Origin: Spartobacteria bacterium UBA695
GTDB lineage: Bacteria; Verrucomicrobiota; Verrucomicrobiia; Chthoniobacterales; Chthoniobacteraceae
Assembly: GCA_002298145.1 (NCBI GenBank)
Contig: DBMP01000029.1
Location: 214,533 to 278,532, forward strand
Length of the DNA stretch: 64,000 nt
Reading direction: 5' to 3'
Under the pieces are notes generated by a model. It saw nothing but the letters and a program-made list of their open reading frames with translations. It did not search any database and was not told the DNA's origin. Shown here in pieces: positions 27,686 to 36,350 of this stretch. Both the position numbers and the translations under genes were made by a program. Position 1 is the first letter of the stretch. Every line of letters starts with the position of its first letter.

Positions 27686-28084
27686 ATGGCGGAGTCCTTC
27701 ACCATCATGTCTGCAATCGATGGTACATCGCTCACCTTTTCCAGAGTAAACGGAGAATTTTTTTCGGTTTTACTCAAAGGTCCGGATTTCGAGGGACAGA
27801 TCACCGCGTCCTCATTTATCAGTGGTCCTCCATCCTTGCTCTTCGAACAGATGGGAGAAGAATGGAGAGGCTGGCCGGGCGAAAAAAGTTGGATTGCTCT
27901 CGAAGAGGAACTGAAATTGACAGCCGCTTCCGATGCAACCGGACATGTCTGCCTCAGGGTTACCTTACAAAAGTTTGGCACCCACGCAGACTGGAAATTG
28001 CAGGCCACACTTCAACTGGAAGCAGGAAGCCTCGAAAGGCTGGCCGGTAGCACTCGGCAGCTATTCTCCCCGTCAAAAATTTAG
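27686..28084 (+). CDS. DUF6228 family protein
   Basis: 132 residues, soluble, no signal. The pattern WRGWPGEKSWIALEEELKLTAASDATGHVCLRVTL matches what I know of the DUF6228 family, small proteins often found beside mobile or immunity genes. Base composition is AT-richer than holB just upstream, suggesting later arrival. It is followed by two palindromic repeats. No function can be assigned. Confidence 0.75.
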   Translation: MAESFTIMSAIDGTSLTFSRVNGEFFSVLLKGPDFEGQITASSFISGPPSLLFEQMGEEWRGWPGEKSWIALEEELKLTAASDATGHVCLRVTLQKFGTHADWKLQATLQLEAGSLERLAGSTRQLFSPSKI

Positions 28085-28094
28085 CTCCTCCCCT

Positions 28095-28120
28095 CGTTAC
28101 GAATCTCCAGGTTCGTAACG
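28095..28120. repeat. Palindromic repeat, CTCCAG loop
   Basis: CGTTACGAA / TTCGTAACG perfect 9-bp stem around TCTCCAGG, where T and G could wobble to leave loop CTCCAG. Same as 22190-22215 on the other strand. Confidence 0.7.
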
Positions 28121-28130
28121 CAAGTATCTG

Positions 28131-28145
28131 GGAATCTCTGATTCC
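28131..28145. repeat. Palindromic repeat, CTCTG loop
   Basis: GGAAT / ATTCC around CTCTG, the direct-orientation copy of 22165-22179. Confidence 0.6.
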
Positions 28146-28582
28146 ATCCCCAGCGTGGACGCATGCCCGCCGCGTGGAGAAAAGCCGATCCCCAAAAAAC
28201 CATCGGAGACCGCTTGGCCTCCGATCCGTGAAAATCAAGAGGCGCGCCAGCAGATTAACCCCTTCTGCCGACGCGCCTACCCCTGATTTCAAAAGCTGGT
28301 GAGATATTAGCGGTTTTTTAAACTAATGAAAATCCGCACTCTTGCGTAGAGGAATCCCTTTTTTGAACGTTTTTAAGGCGTTTTTAGCGCCCGACCCGCT
28401 TCAAATCAGGATTCCAACCCGCATGCCGATGGAAATACTCATCCTATAAGCAGCGACCGAAAGCAACAGGAAAACCGATTATTTTTAATATCCCGATTTT
28501 TTTGGGAACCCCGATCAAACCAAGCTTCGCGGCCGATCTTGCCGCCACCACCGGAAACCGCCCCTGTCCCGAAACTCCTGGC

Positions 28583-29980
28583 GTGAACCGCATCACAGGC
28601 ATCGAAACCGAGTACGGCTGCCTCGTCGCCGACGAAACGCCCCAAAACGCCTCCGACTCGTGGCCCGTAAGGCTGAAAAACCATCTCTTTAAAAAGGAGC
28701 ACATCGGGGCCGTCGACCTCCACTACCGCGACTACGAGGAACCGCCCGGCAACGGCGGCTTCTTGCGCAACGGAGGCCGCCTCTACGTCGACATGGGCCA
28801 CCTAGAGTACGCCTCGCCCGAATGCCTCGACCTCAAAGACCTCTGCGCCTACGACGTCGCCGGAGACACCCTCGTCCAGGGGGCCGTCAGCGGCCTGCGC
28901 GCCGAAAGTCGCGTCTCCATGATCAAAAACAACGTCGATCACCAGACCGGCGCCACCTTCGGCTGCCACGAGAACTACCTCGTGCGGCGCGAAATGCAGT
29001 TCACCCCCGCCGCCCTGGGCACCCTCCTCTCATTCCTGGCCACCCGGCAGATCTACACCGGCGCGGGCCGCGTCGGGCAGACCAACCCGCTTTCCTTCGA
29101 ATACGAGCCCAAGCCAGGCGGCCCCGTCGATTTCCAGCTCTCCCAGCGGGCCGACCACATCGTCAACGACATCTACCAGTGGGTGCAGTTTAACCGCGCC
29201 ATCATCAACGCGCGGGACGAGCCCCTGGCCGACCACCACCGCTTCCGCCGCCTCCACCTGCTCGTAGGCGACTCAAACATGAGCCCCTTTGCCACCGGCC
29301 TGAAAGTCGGCCTCACCTCGCTCATCCTGACCCTCATGGAGCAGGAGTGCCTGCCCCGGCACGTCGTCCTGCACGACGCCGTGGTCGCCACGCGGGAAAT
29401 CTCGCACATCGGCACCGGCCGGGGGGCGGTCAAGCTAGCCGACGGCCGCACACGCGACGCCCTCGACATCCAGGCCGAATTCCTGGCCCACGCCCAGCGC
29501 TACTTCACCGGGCGCGACGAAGAGACCGACTGGCTCCTGGAGAGCTGGCAATTTGTCCTCGAATGCCTGGAAAACGACCAGGAACGGCTCGTTGGCGGCG
29601 TCGACTGGATCTCCAAGCGCTGGCTCCTCGATCTATTCCGGACCAGCGAACACCTCGCCTGGGACGACCCCTGGCTGCAAAGCCTGGACCTCGAATACCA
29701 CAACATCGACCCCGAGCGCGGCCTCTTCTTTGGCCTGAAAGCCGAACCGCGCATCGCCGAGTGGAACCGCCAGGCGCTCCGGCCCGCGACCCTCAACATC
29801 CCGCCGCGCAACACCCGAGCCCATGGCCGGGGCCTGGCGGTCGGCTGGTTTCTGGAGCACCCGAAAGTCAACTACCTCATCAACTGGGACTCCATGAGCA
29901 TCAATGGCGAGCCGCCACTCCCGCTCCCCGACCCCTTCGAATCCAGCGAAGCCGAGGTAAAGAAGTTCCTGGATATCTAG
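28583..29980 (+). CDS. Pup ligase / depupylase family protein (PafA/Dop, PafA-leaning)
   Basis: 465 residues from a GTG at 28583, chosen because MNRITGIETEYG matches the N-termini of PafA and Dop; a TTG at 28502 would add 27 residues. This carboxylate-amine ligase-like family attaches Pup to lysines (PafA) or removes/deamidates it (Dop). Seen: Glu-rich GIETEYG nucleotide site, FLRNGGRLYVDMG with the catalytic Asp (70), EYASPEC, KNNVD, FGCHENYLV, IINARDEP and LLVGDSNMS. FLRNG, GCHENY and GDSNMS favour PafA; KNNVD is Dop-like; the long Dop loop is absent or short. No pup, proteasome (prcA/prcB) or mpa gene is adjacent. Target and modifier are therefore open. Confidence 0.88.
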   Translation: MNRITGIETEYGCLVADETPQNASDSWPVRLKNHLFKKEHIGAVDLHYRDYEEPPGNGGFLRNGGRLYVDMGHLEYASPECLDLKDLCAYDVAGDTLVQGAVSGLRAESRVSMIKNNVDHQTGATFGCHENYLVRREMQFTPAALGTLLSFLATRQIYTGAGRVGQTNPLSFEYEPKPGGPVDFQLSQRADHIVNDIYQWVQFNRAIINARDEPLADHHRFRRLHLLVGDSNMSPFATGLKVGLTSLILTLMEQECLPRHVVLHDAVVATREISHIGTGRGAVKLADGRTRDALDIQAEFLAHAQRYFTGRDEETDWLLESWQFVLECLENDQERLVGGVDWISKRWLLDLFRTSEHLAWDDPWLQSLDLEYHNIDPERGLFFGLKAEPRIAEWNRQALRPATLNIPPRNTRAHGRGLAVGWFLEHPKVNYLINWDSMSINGEPPLPLPDPFESSEAEVKKFLDI

Positions 29981-30097
29981 GAGCGCATTTATCTAATATT
30001 ATTCACTGTGTCGTATTTTTGACGCCGTTTGTTTTTTTTCATTGCCGGGATTGGGGAAATTGCCATTCTTTCATGGAATTTCCGGCTCCTTTCCTCA

Positions 30098-31498
30098 ATG
30101 AAACTACCACCCTGGCTTTTCTTTCTCCTCCTCGGAAGCGTACTCCTGCTGCCGAATATCTGGTCGAGATGCGACCGTTACGGTAATGTCATGTTTGGTG
30201 CTCCCAGATTAACGGGAGGAGATGAGCCCTATTACATGCTGCTCATCAGCAGCCTCCTTGAAGACGGCAGCCTCAACATGCGCAAGAGCTACGACGAGGC
30301 GCTGGCAGGAGGCAACCAGGCGGGCAAAAATTTTGCGGGCAGACCCATTGGCCACCATTCCTGTTGGTTCGAAGGATCAAAACGCAGCGGCTGGTGGGCC
30401 TACTACGGGCAGGGAGAAAAACCACGCTGGGGGATAACACAAGACCATCGAATCATGCCGATCCCTTTAGTTCCTGGAGTGGAACCGGCCCCTAGCCAAC
30501 CTGATTACTCAATTCATCCATCCGGATCGGTTCTGGCCATTCTGCCTATACTCTTTGTAGCAAAACCCGTCTTAGCTTGGCTAAACCGACCGGACCTCAT
30601 CGAATCGGTCGCAATCCTCTGCTCAAGCGGAGAAATTATTTGGGCCTCCTTTTTCTTTTGGCAACTCATTCGCCGGTATGTAAAAACCCCCGAATCTGCC
30701 TATATCGTCACGGCTATTGTCTTCCTGGGCACACCGGCATGGGTCTATGGCCGAAGCCTTTTCTCGGAACCGCTGCTCATTCTCTGCGTTATGGGTGCCT
30801 ATTCGCTTGTGCTCCGGCACAAACATTTGCTGCTGGCCGGGCTTTTCCTCGGCATCGGCATTCTGACGAAACCGCCCTTTTTACTCTTGGCGCTGCCGCT
30901 TTTAGCCCTCCAGTTGAAAAATCGGAATTTTCCCGGATTGGTAAAATTGTCCGTACCCATCGGCGCAAGCTGCCTGACCGTCTTGTGGCTCAACCAGTTC
31001 ATGTTCGGGCACCCATTTCACACTGCCCAGGCGTGGATATCAGGCAACATTTTTAATGGATTTGCCGCCCTGTTGCTTTCCCCCAACCACGGCATCCTTC
31101 CAGTGATTCCGGTTGCCTTGGTAGCCTTCGCCGCATGGCCTGCTTTCTGGCGTAACCACCAGGAGGACTCCACCGTGATTTTCTCAGGCTTCAGCGTTTA
31201 TTTCCTATTAATGACCCTCTGGTTCGGCTGGAACGGCGGCTATTGCTATGGCACCCGTCTCCTGCTTCCCGTCATCCCCTTACTCCTCGTGCCCCTGGCC
31301 CATGTGCTAGAAAACTCGACTGCAATCTGGCAAAAAACGATTTTCTGGACCCTTGCCGTCCTCTCCGTGGTCATCAATGGATACGCGGCATTCCCTTACT
31401 GGTGCTGCTGGAACCAAAACCCCTTGTTCATGGCGCTTTCTCTGATTTTCCCCGGCGTAGACAAACTGGAATTTCCCACCCAATCTTATTGTTTTTGA
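30098..31498 (+). CDS. Multi-pass membrane protein, GT-C-like glycosyltransferase fold
   Basis: 466 residues from ATG 30098 (a TTG at 30029 is weaker). About 10-11 hydrophobic helices. An acidic GGDEPYYM motif lies in the first extracytoplasmic loop after helix 1, resembling the catalytic Asp-Glu region of GT-C enzymes that use polyprenyl-phosphate sugars. YGRSLFSEPLL and TKPPFLLLALPLL resemble blocks of dolichyl-phosphate-mannose transferase-like families. Sequence is AT-richer than neighbours. The acceptor is unknown. It lies between the PafA-like gene and ffh; no link to either is apparent. Confidence 0.72.
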   Translation: MKLPPWLFFLLLGSVLLLPNIWSRCDRYGNVMFGAPRLTGGDEPYYMLLISSLLEDGSLNMRKSYDEALAGGNQAGKNFAGRPIGHHSCWFEGSKRSGWWAYYGQGEKPRWGITQDHRIMPIPLVPGVEPAPSQPDYSIHPSGSVLAILPILFVAKPVLAWLNRPDLIESVAILCSSGEIIWASFFFWQLIRRYVKTPESAYIVTAIVFLGTPAWVYGRSLFSEPLLILCVMGAYSLVLRHKHLLLAGLFLGIGILTKPPFLLLALPLLALQLKNRNFPGLVKLSVPIGASCLTVLWLNQFMFGHPFHTAQAWISGNIFNGFAALLLSPNHGILPVIPVALVAFAAWPAFWRNHQEDSTVIFSGFSVYFLLMTLWFGWNGGYCYGTRLLLPVIPLLLVPLAHVLENSTAIWQKTIFWTLAVLSVVINGYAAFPYWCCWNQNPLFMALSLIFPGVDKLEFPTQSYCF

Positions 31499-31605
31499 GC
31501 GCCCCGGAAATCTCAAGCCGAGTTGAACAGTCCCTGGAATTTGTGCTAAACTTCTCCCTCGACGCAGGAGGCGGTTTTCCTGCATCCTAAGGACCCTTTA
31601 GCACA

Positions 31606-32940
<1,335 letters not shown>

Positions 32941-33001
32941 GGGCTCTCAAAGGCCCCGGCCCGAACAAACACCAACAACAGCGAACCAACCCTAAACATT
33001 T

Positions 33002-33256
33002 ATGGCAGTATCCATCCGACTCCGGCGCGAAGGCGCACTCAACAGCCCGTATTACCGCATCGTCGTGGCCGATTCCCGTGGCCCGCGCGACGGCAAGTTC
33101 ATCGAGCACATCGGCAACTACGATCCGAAGAAAGCCGCCAACAACGTCAAGATCGACCTTTCCCGCGTTGATTACTGGGTTGGCGTCGGCGCTCAGCCCA
33201 CCGAGACCGTCCGCTCGCTGATCAAGAACGCCCGCAAAGCCGTCGTCGCCGCCTAA
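33002..33256 (+). CDS. rpsP: 30S ribosomal protein S16
   Basis: 84 residues, complete. MAVSIRLRREGALNSPYYRIVVADSRGPRDGKFIEHIGNYDPK is a clear S16 sequence with the IGxYDP motif. It starts 61 bp after ffh, a common gene order. A stem-loop terminator follows at 33293-33335. Confidence 0.97.
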   Translation: MAVSIRLRREGALNSPYYRIVVADSRGPRDGKFIEHIGNYDPKKAANNVKIDLSRVDYWVGVGAQPTETVRSLIKNARKAVVAA

Positions 33257-33292
33257 GGCGCCGAAAAAGGCCAAGCACCCAAGCGAACCTTT

Positions 33293-33335
33293 AAGACCGA
33301 AGGGGTCCATTCCCCTTTCGGTCTTGTTTCGTTTT
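33293..33335 (+). terminator. Rho-independent terminator after rpsP
   Basis: AAGACCGAAGGGG (33293-33305) pairs with CCCC-TT-CGGTCTT (33312-33325, one bulged T) around TCCATT, followed by GTTTCGTTTT. The T-run is interrupted, so read-through to khpA is possible. Confidence 0.75.
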
Positions 33336-33380
33336 GCCAGAAGCCCCGTTTTGGGCTTATCCTAGGGCTCACCAAAAAAA

Positions 33381-33614
33381 ATGGAAGAATTCCTGCGCTA
33401 CCTCATTATCAACCTAGTGGGGACACCCGAGGGGCTGGAGCTCACCGAGCACCGCTCCGGCAACAAGACCGTCTTCCGGCTCCGCCTGCCCCGGCAGGAA
33501 ATCGGCAAAATGGTCGGCAAACAAGGCCGCACCATCGAGGCCATCCGCAACCTGCTTTCCACCACCGCCGCCCGGCACGGCCAGAAAGCCAGCTTTCAGA
33601 TCCTCGAAGTATAG
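33381..33614 (+). CDS. khpA: KH domain RNA-binding protein KhpA
   Basis: 77 residues forming one type II KH domain with the GxxG loop as GKQG in GKMVGKQGRTIEAIRNLL. KhpA (YlqC) binds RNA, often as a dimer with KhpB, affecting cell division and sRNA-type regulation. In many bacteria it follows rpsP and precedes rimM and trmD; those two are not downstream here, where a palindromic repeat and trpA follow. Confidence 0.92.
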   Translation: MEEFLRYLIINLVGTPEGLELTEHRSGNKTVFRLRLPRQEIGKMVGKQGRTIEAIRNLLSTTAARHGQKASFQILEV

Positions 33615-33655
33615 GGCCGGGCCCTCTATCTCATTTTTACAGTTACTTCGGGCTT

Positions 33656-33712
33656 AATCAGGAACTCAGGAAAAGGATCTCTGTATTTTCCTGACTTCCG
33701 GAGTTCCTGATT
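33656..33712. repeat. Nested 57-nt palindromic repeat
   Basis: AATCAGGAACTC (33656-33667) pairs with GAGTTCCTGATT (33701-33712), and inside it AGGAAAA (33668-33674) pairs with TTTTCCT (33686-33692). The apical loop contains CTCTG. The 15-base AGGAACTCAGGAAAA recurs at 63800-63814. Confidence 0.7.
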
Positions 33713-33804
33713 TGTTTTATCCAAGAGCCTGATCCGTTCGCTCACGCACGTGGGAAAAACTCGCATGGACACCCCGGGGCATTCTTGTGCACAATGGGCG
33801 AACC

Positions 33805-34599
33805 ATGCAGAACCGGATTGACCAGACCTTCGAACGCCTTCGCACCAGCCACCAGAGCGCGTTTATCGCCTACATCGGCGCGGGCGATCCCACCCTCGCC
33901 GCCACGGCCACCCTCGCCCTAGCCCTGGAAAAAGCGGGCGTGGACATCCTGGAGCTGGGCGTCCCGTTTTCCGACCCCGTCGCCGACGGCATCGTCAACC
34001 AGCTCGCCGCCCAGCGCGGCCTGGCCAGCGGCACCACGCTGCAAGGCGTGCTCGACACCGTTCGCACCATCCGCACCCAGTCCCAGCTCCCCATCGTCCT
34101 CTACACCTACATGAACCCGGTTTACCGCTTCGGGTTCCGCGAATTCCTCGCCGCTGCCGAAGACGCGGGCGTCGACGGCGTGCTGCTCCTGGATCTGCCG
34201 CCAGACGAAGACTTCGGCGAATTCAACGTAGCAAGCAACGTCCGGCGCATCCGCCTCATCGCCCCGACCACGCCGCCAGAGCGCGTCATCGAGCTAGCCC
34301 GGCGTGCGGAAGGTTTCGTCTACTACGTCTCGCGTGAAGGCGTCACCGGCGAGCGGAGCACCATCGCCAGCACCCTGGAGGCAGGCGTCGCCTCCATCCG
34401 CGCCGCAACCCAACTGCCCGTGGTCGTCGGCTTCGGCATCTCGACCCCGGACCAGGCCCGCGAAGTCGCCGGGAAAGCCGATGGCGTCGTCGTGGGTAGC
34501 GCGATCGTAAAGCACATCGCCGAGTTTGGCGGCCAACCGGACCTCGCCGAGCGCGTCGCCGAGTTCGTCCGCCCGCTCGCCGCGGCAACGAAGCATTAA
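33805..34599 (+). CDS. trpA: Tryptophan synthase alpha chain
   Basis: 264 residues from ATG 33805 (a GTG at 33787 would add six). It cleaves indole-3-glycerol phosphate to indole, which is channelled to TrpB. Motifs: IGAGDPT, the catalytic Glu in ILELGVPFSDPVADG, the catalytic Asp in LLLDLPPDE, YYVSREGVTG and VVVGFGISTPDQ. Its partner trpB is about 28 kb away at 62186, so the usual trpBA operon is split. The stop overlaps the convergent downstream gene by 4 bp. Confidence 0.96.
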   Translation: MQNRIDQTFERLRTSHQSAFIAYIGAGDPTLAATATLALALEKAGVDILELGVPFSDPVADGIVNQLAAQRGLASGTTLQGVLDTVRTIRTQSQLPIVLYTYMNPVYRFGFREFLAAAEDAGVDGVLLLDLPPDEDFGEFNVASNVRRIRLIAPTTPPERVIELARRAEGFVYYVSREGVTGERSTIASTLEAGVASIRAATQLPVVVGFGISTPDQAREVAGKADGVVVGSAIVKHIAEFGGQPDLAERVAEFVRPLAAATKH

Positions 34600-34961
34600 T
34601 TCACCTTCCGGCGGACAATATCCCAGGAGCCAAACCGAATCGCGCCGCCTTCTTCCAGGCAAAGCACGACCTCCTCGGGATAACCGACAAAGCATTCCAC
34701 GGGCCGCACCCATTGGGAGGGCCCCTGGAGAAGCACCGCGATCGACGCACCGCCCGGAAGCTTGCGGGGAAGCTCCAGCGGGCAGAAACGGACCGTGCCG
34801 CCGACCTCCACCGAGGGCGCGAACCTACCGTTTACAGTAATCCCCGCAATCACCGCCTCACCGCCAATATTGGTGATACAGAGCTCCGAAAAGATACCGT
34901 AATCGTTATGATGCACGGCAAAGGGCTTCCCGTTGGTCGGGAGAGAATCGCTGTCTTTCAT
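34596..34961 (-). CDS. Hypothetical protein
   Basis: 121 residues from ATG 34961 (an ATG at 34973 adds four). No signal peptide. Beta-rich with repeated short strands (ELCITNIGGEAVIAGITVNG, VEVGGTVRFCPLEL), somewhat like PilZ or other small beta-barrels, but no diagnostic motif. Convergent with trpA, overlapping its stop by 4 bp. A large 107-nt hairpin lies about 50 bp upstream of its start and could sit in its 5' leader. Confidence 0.55.
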   Translation of the reverse strand: MKDSDSLPTNGKPFAVHHNDYGIFSELCITNIGGEAVIAGITVNGRFAPSVEVGGTVRFCPLELPRKLPGGASIAVLLQGPSQWVRPVECFVGYPEEVVLCLEEGGAIRFGSWDIVRRKVN

Positions 34962-34973
34962 CCTTGATGTCAT

Positions 34974-35311
34974 GGCTTGGGCCGAAACAAGGTGCGGCCC
35001 GAGCCGCGTGCATCACGGGCCGTAGGAAGCCCCCCAAACAACACGACCGGGCCGCACCGATTTTTCGGTGTTGCCACGATGTGTTTGGGGGGTCGAATTT
35101 CCTACGTTCGTGATGCCAAACACCCTGCTTTCGCAGTTAAAATTTAGGATTTGAAGGTCTCAGAGGGGCAAAACGGGGTCAATCTTTTTTCCTCAATGGG
35201 ATGATTTGATCACCCTGAAAGGGAGAAAAAAAGATGGTCTGCGCTACGGCTCCTCGTTCGCCATCCGCTGATTCAGAACGAGAGGTACCTTGGGCGGCTT
35301 TGCGTGAGAAG
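34974..35311. other. Intergenic region with large hairpin
   Basis: About 340 bp without a gene. It holds a 107-nt imperfect hairpin (35010-35116) and the left copy of a 22-bp direct repeat (35291-35312). The part from about 35130 to 35280 has no feature I recognise beyond AT-rich sequence. Confidence 0.65.
35010..35116. repeat. 107-nt imperfect palindrome (MITE-like or structured RNA)
   Basis: Outer arms GCATCACG (35010-35017) and CGTGATGC (35109-35116), then CGTAGGAA (35021-35028) with TTCCTACG (35099-35106), CCCCCCAAACA (35030-35040) with TGTTTGGGGGG (35082-35092), and apical CACCGA (35055-35060) with TCGGTG (35065-35070) around TTTT. Only short internal loops separate the paired blocks. 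No coding frame is conserved in it. Confidence 0.75.
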
Positions 35312-35312
35312 C
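35291..35312. repeat. 22-bp direct repeat, left copy
   Basis: The 22 bases here (core GGCGGCTTTGCGTGAGAAGC) recur exactly at 36317-36338. The two copies bracket the GC-poor gene at 35312-36253, whose stop codon starts on the last base of this copy. Confidence 0.8.
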
Positions 35313-36253
35313 TACTTGATTTCCCGGCCCACGACATACGAGGTATGGCTTCGCCGATCCTCCACGCGGCACCCGGGATCAAGCTTTACGCCGTACAGAT
35401 CCCCCGGCATGTCGATCAACGAAAAGTTGTTTGCACTAAACTCCAGCTTTATCACCTTTTTACCCCCTTCAATGGTGGCAACCCGCGTCCCTTTAGCGGG
35501 GAACCAGATTCCACCGGCCTCTTGGAAACTATCAACCGTGATTTCTTCAGAAAGTATTTGGCCTTTGGTAATGATCTTCTTTAAAGCTCCCCCTTTTTGC
35601 ATCTCCAACCAAACTTGTGTCTCCCAATCGGAGGACGCAGACGGAGCCATCGAAATTTTGAGCACATCGTTCTCCTCTTCAATCCGAAGATACGGCGCAG
35701 GAAATAGTAAGAGGTGCTTTGAATACTGCTTCACTGCCTGTGCAACAGTAAGATGGTAATAAACTGGAGCGTGGGTTAAGAAAAAAATCTCCCCAGTCTC
35801 CCATCCCGTAGGTTCCCAGTCGTTAGGGCATTTTTCGGTAATAATGGCCGTTGGATACCTAATCATTTCATTGATAGCGCCACAATCAGTGATTGCAGAT
35901 ATCCAGTATTTACCGTTATAGGCAACGGTTTTGTTTTCCTGATAATAGGGAGCTTTGCCGTCTATCCAAGCTGTCGTGGAGGGAGCATAGGTTACTTTAA
36001 TTAGTGAGTTAGGCTCTCCATTCACACACATCCTTCCGCTTTCCCATGCGGTTACCGCAAAATGATCTTGCCCCGCTGTTTTTCTGGTTTCAACGGTGGA
36101 GAAATCGAAACAAAGGTTTTTGAAGGTGTTCTTCTCTAGTACAGACGTCACCTTGGAGATCGTAGAAGGGGGCGGCGCTCCTGCCGAAGCATTACTGTGA
36201 TTGCCTCCCAAACCACAAAACAGGAGCAAAACACAAGCCAAGTCCTTTAACAT
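35312..36253 (-). CDS. Exported protein of unknown function, GC-poor
   Basis: 313 residues with a signal sequence (MLKDLACVLLLFCGLGGNHSNASA). The mature protein is beta-rich with several Trp and Cys residues and shows no family I recognise; the layout (long beta strands, WLEMQKGGALKKIITKG, GGIWFPAKGTRVATIEGG) recalls outer-membrane lipoprotein-sorting or DUF-type beta folds such as LolA-like proteins, weakly. Base composition is far lower in GC than in flanking genes, and it is flanked by 22-bp direct repeats, so acquisition is likely. Confidence 0.72.
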   Translation of the reverse strand: MLKDLACVLLLFCGLGGNHSNASAGAPPPSTISKVTSVLEKNTFKNLCFDFSTVETRKTAGQDHFAVTAWESGRMCVNGEPNSLIKVTYAPSTTAWIDGKAPYYQENKTVAYNGKYWISAITDCGAINEMIRYPTAIITEKCPNDWEPTGWETGEIFFLTHAPVYYHLTVAQAVKQYSKHLLLFPAPYLRIEEENDVLKISMAPSASSDWETQVWLEMQKGGALKKIITKGQILSEEITVDSFQEAGGIWFPAKGTRVATIEGGKKVIKLEFSANNFSLIDMPGDLYGVKLDPGCRVEDRRSHTSYVVGREIK

Positions 36254-36316
36254 ATTATTTAAAGAATATATTATACGACAAAGGGGTCAACGCTTTCTCC
36301 CCCTGCCTTTGCCCCG

Positions 36317-36338
36317 TGGGCGGCTTTGCGTGAGAAGC
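36317..36338. repeat. 22-bp direct repeat, right copy
   Basis: Exact copy of 35291-35312 in the same orientation, 12 bp before the end of the ABC-F gene. Distance between copies is 1026 bp. Confidence 0.8.
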
Positions 36339-36350
36339 CCCCGCTCCGCG

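Larger units (their letters stand above)
28085..28582. other. Long intergenic region with hairpins
   Basis: Nearly 500 bp without a convincing gene. It contains two palindromic repeats (28095-28120 and 28131-28145), then two unrelated stem-loops: ATCGGAG/CTCCGAT (28202-28208 with 28219-28225) and a 14-bp imperfect stem GGCGCGCCAGCAGA / TCTGCCGACGCGCC (28241-28254 with 28264-28277). The rest is AT-richer and could hold the promoter of the PafA-like gene. I searched it for a small Pup-like frame ending Gly-Gly-Glu/Gln and found none. Confidence 0.6.

Noticed and set aside
28202..28277. 4.5S SRP RNA near ffh
   Set aside because: The conserved GGAAGCAG-type apical domain of SRP RNA is absent.
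28085..28582. Possible pup/UBact gene ahead of the PafA-like gene
   Set aside because: No small plus-strand frame ending in Gly-Gly-Glu or Gly-Gly-Gln is present; the minus-strand frame at 27960-28292 has no Pup-like features.
33613..33638. Terminator at the khpA stop
   Set aside because: AGGGCCGGGCCCT is palindromic and followed by TTTTT, but its loop would be only about 3 nt and the stem overlaps the stop codon; support too weak to list.
35010..35116. Integron attC site
   Set aside because: The ends lack the RYYYAAC and GTTRRRY core sites and no integrase gene is near.
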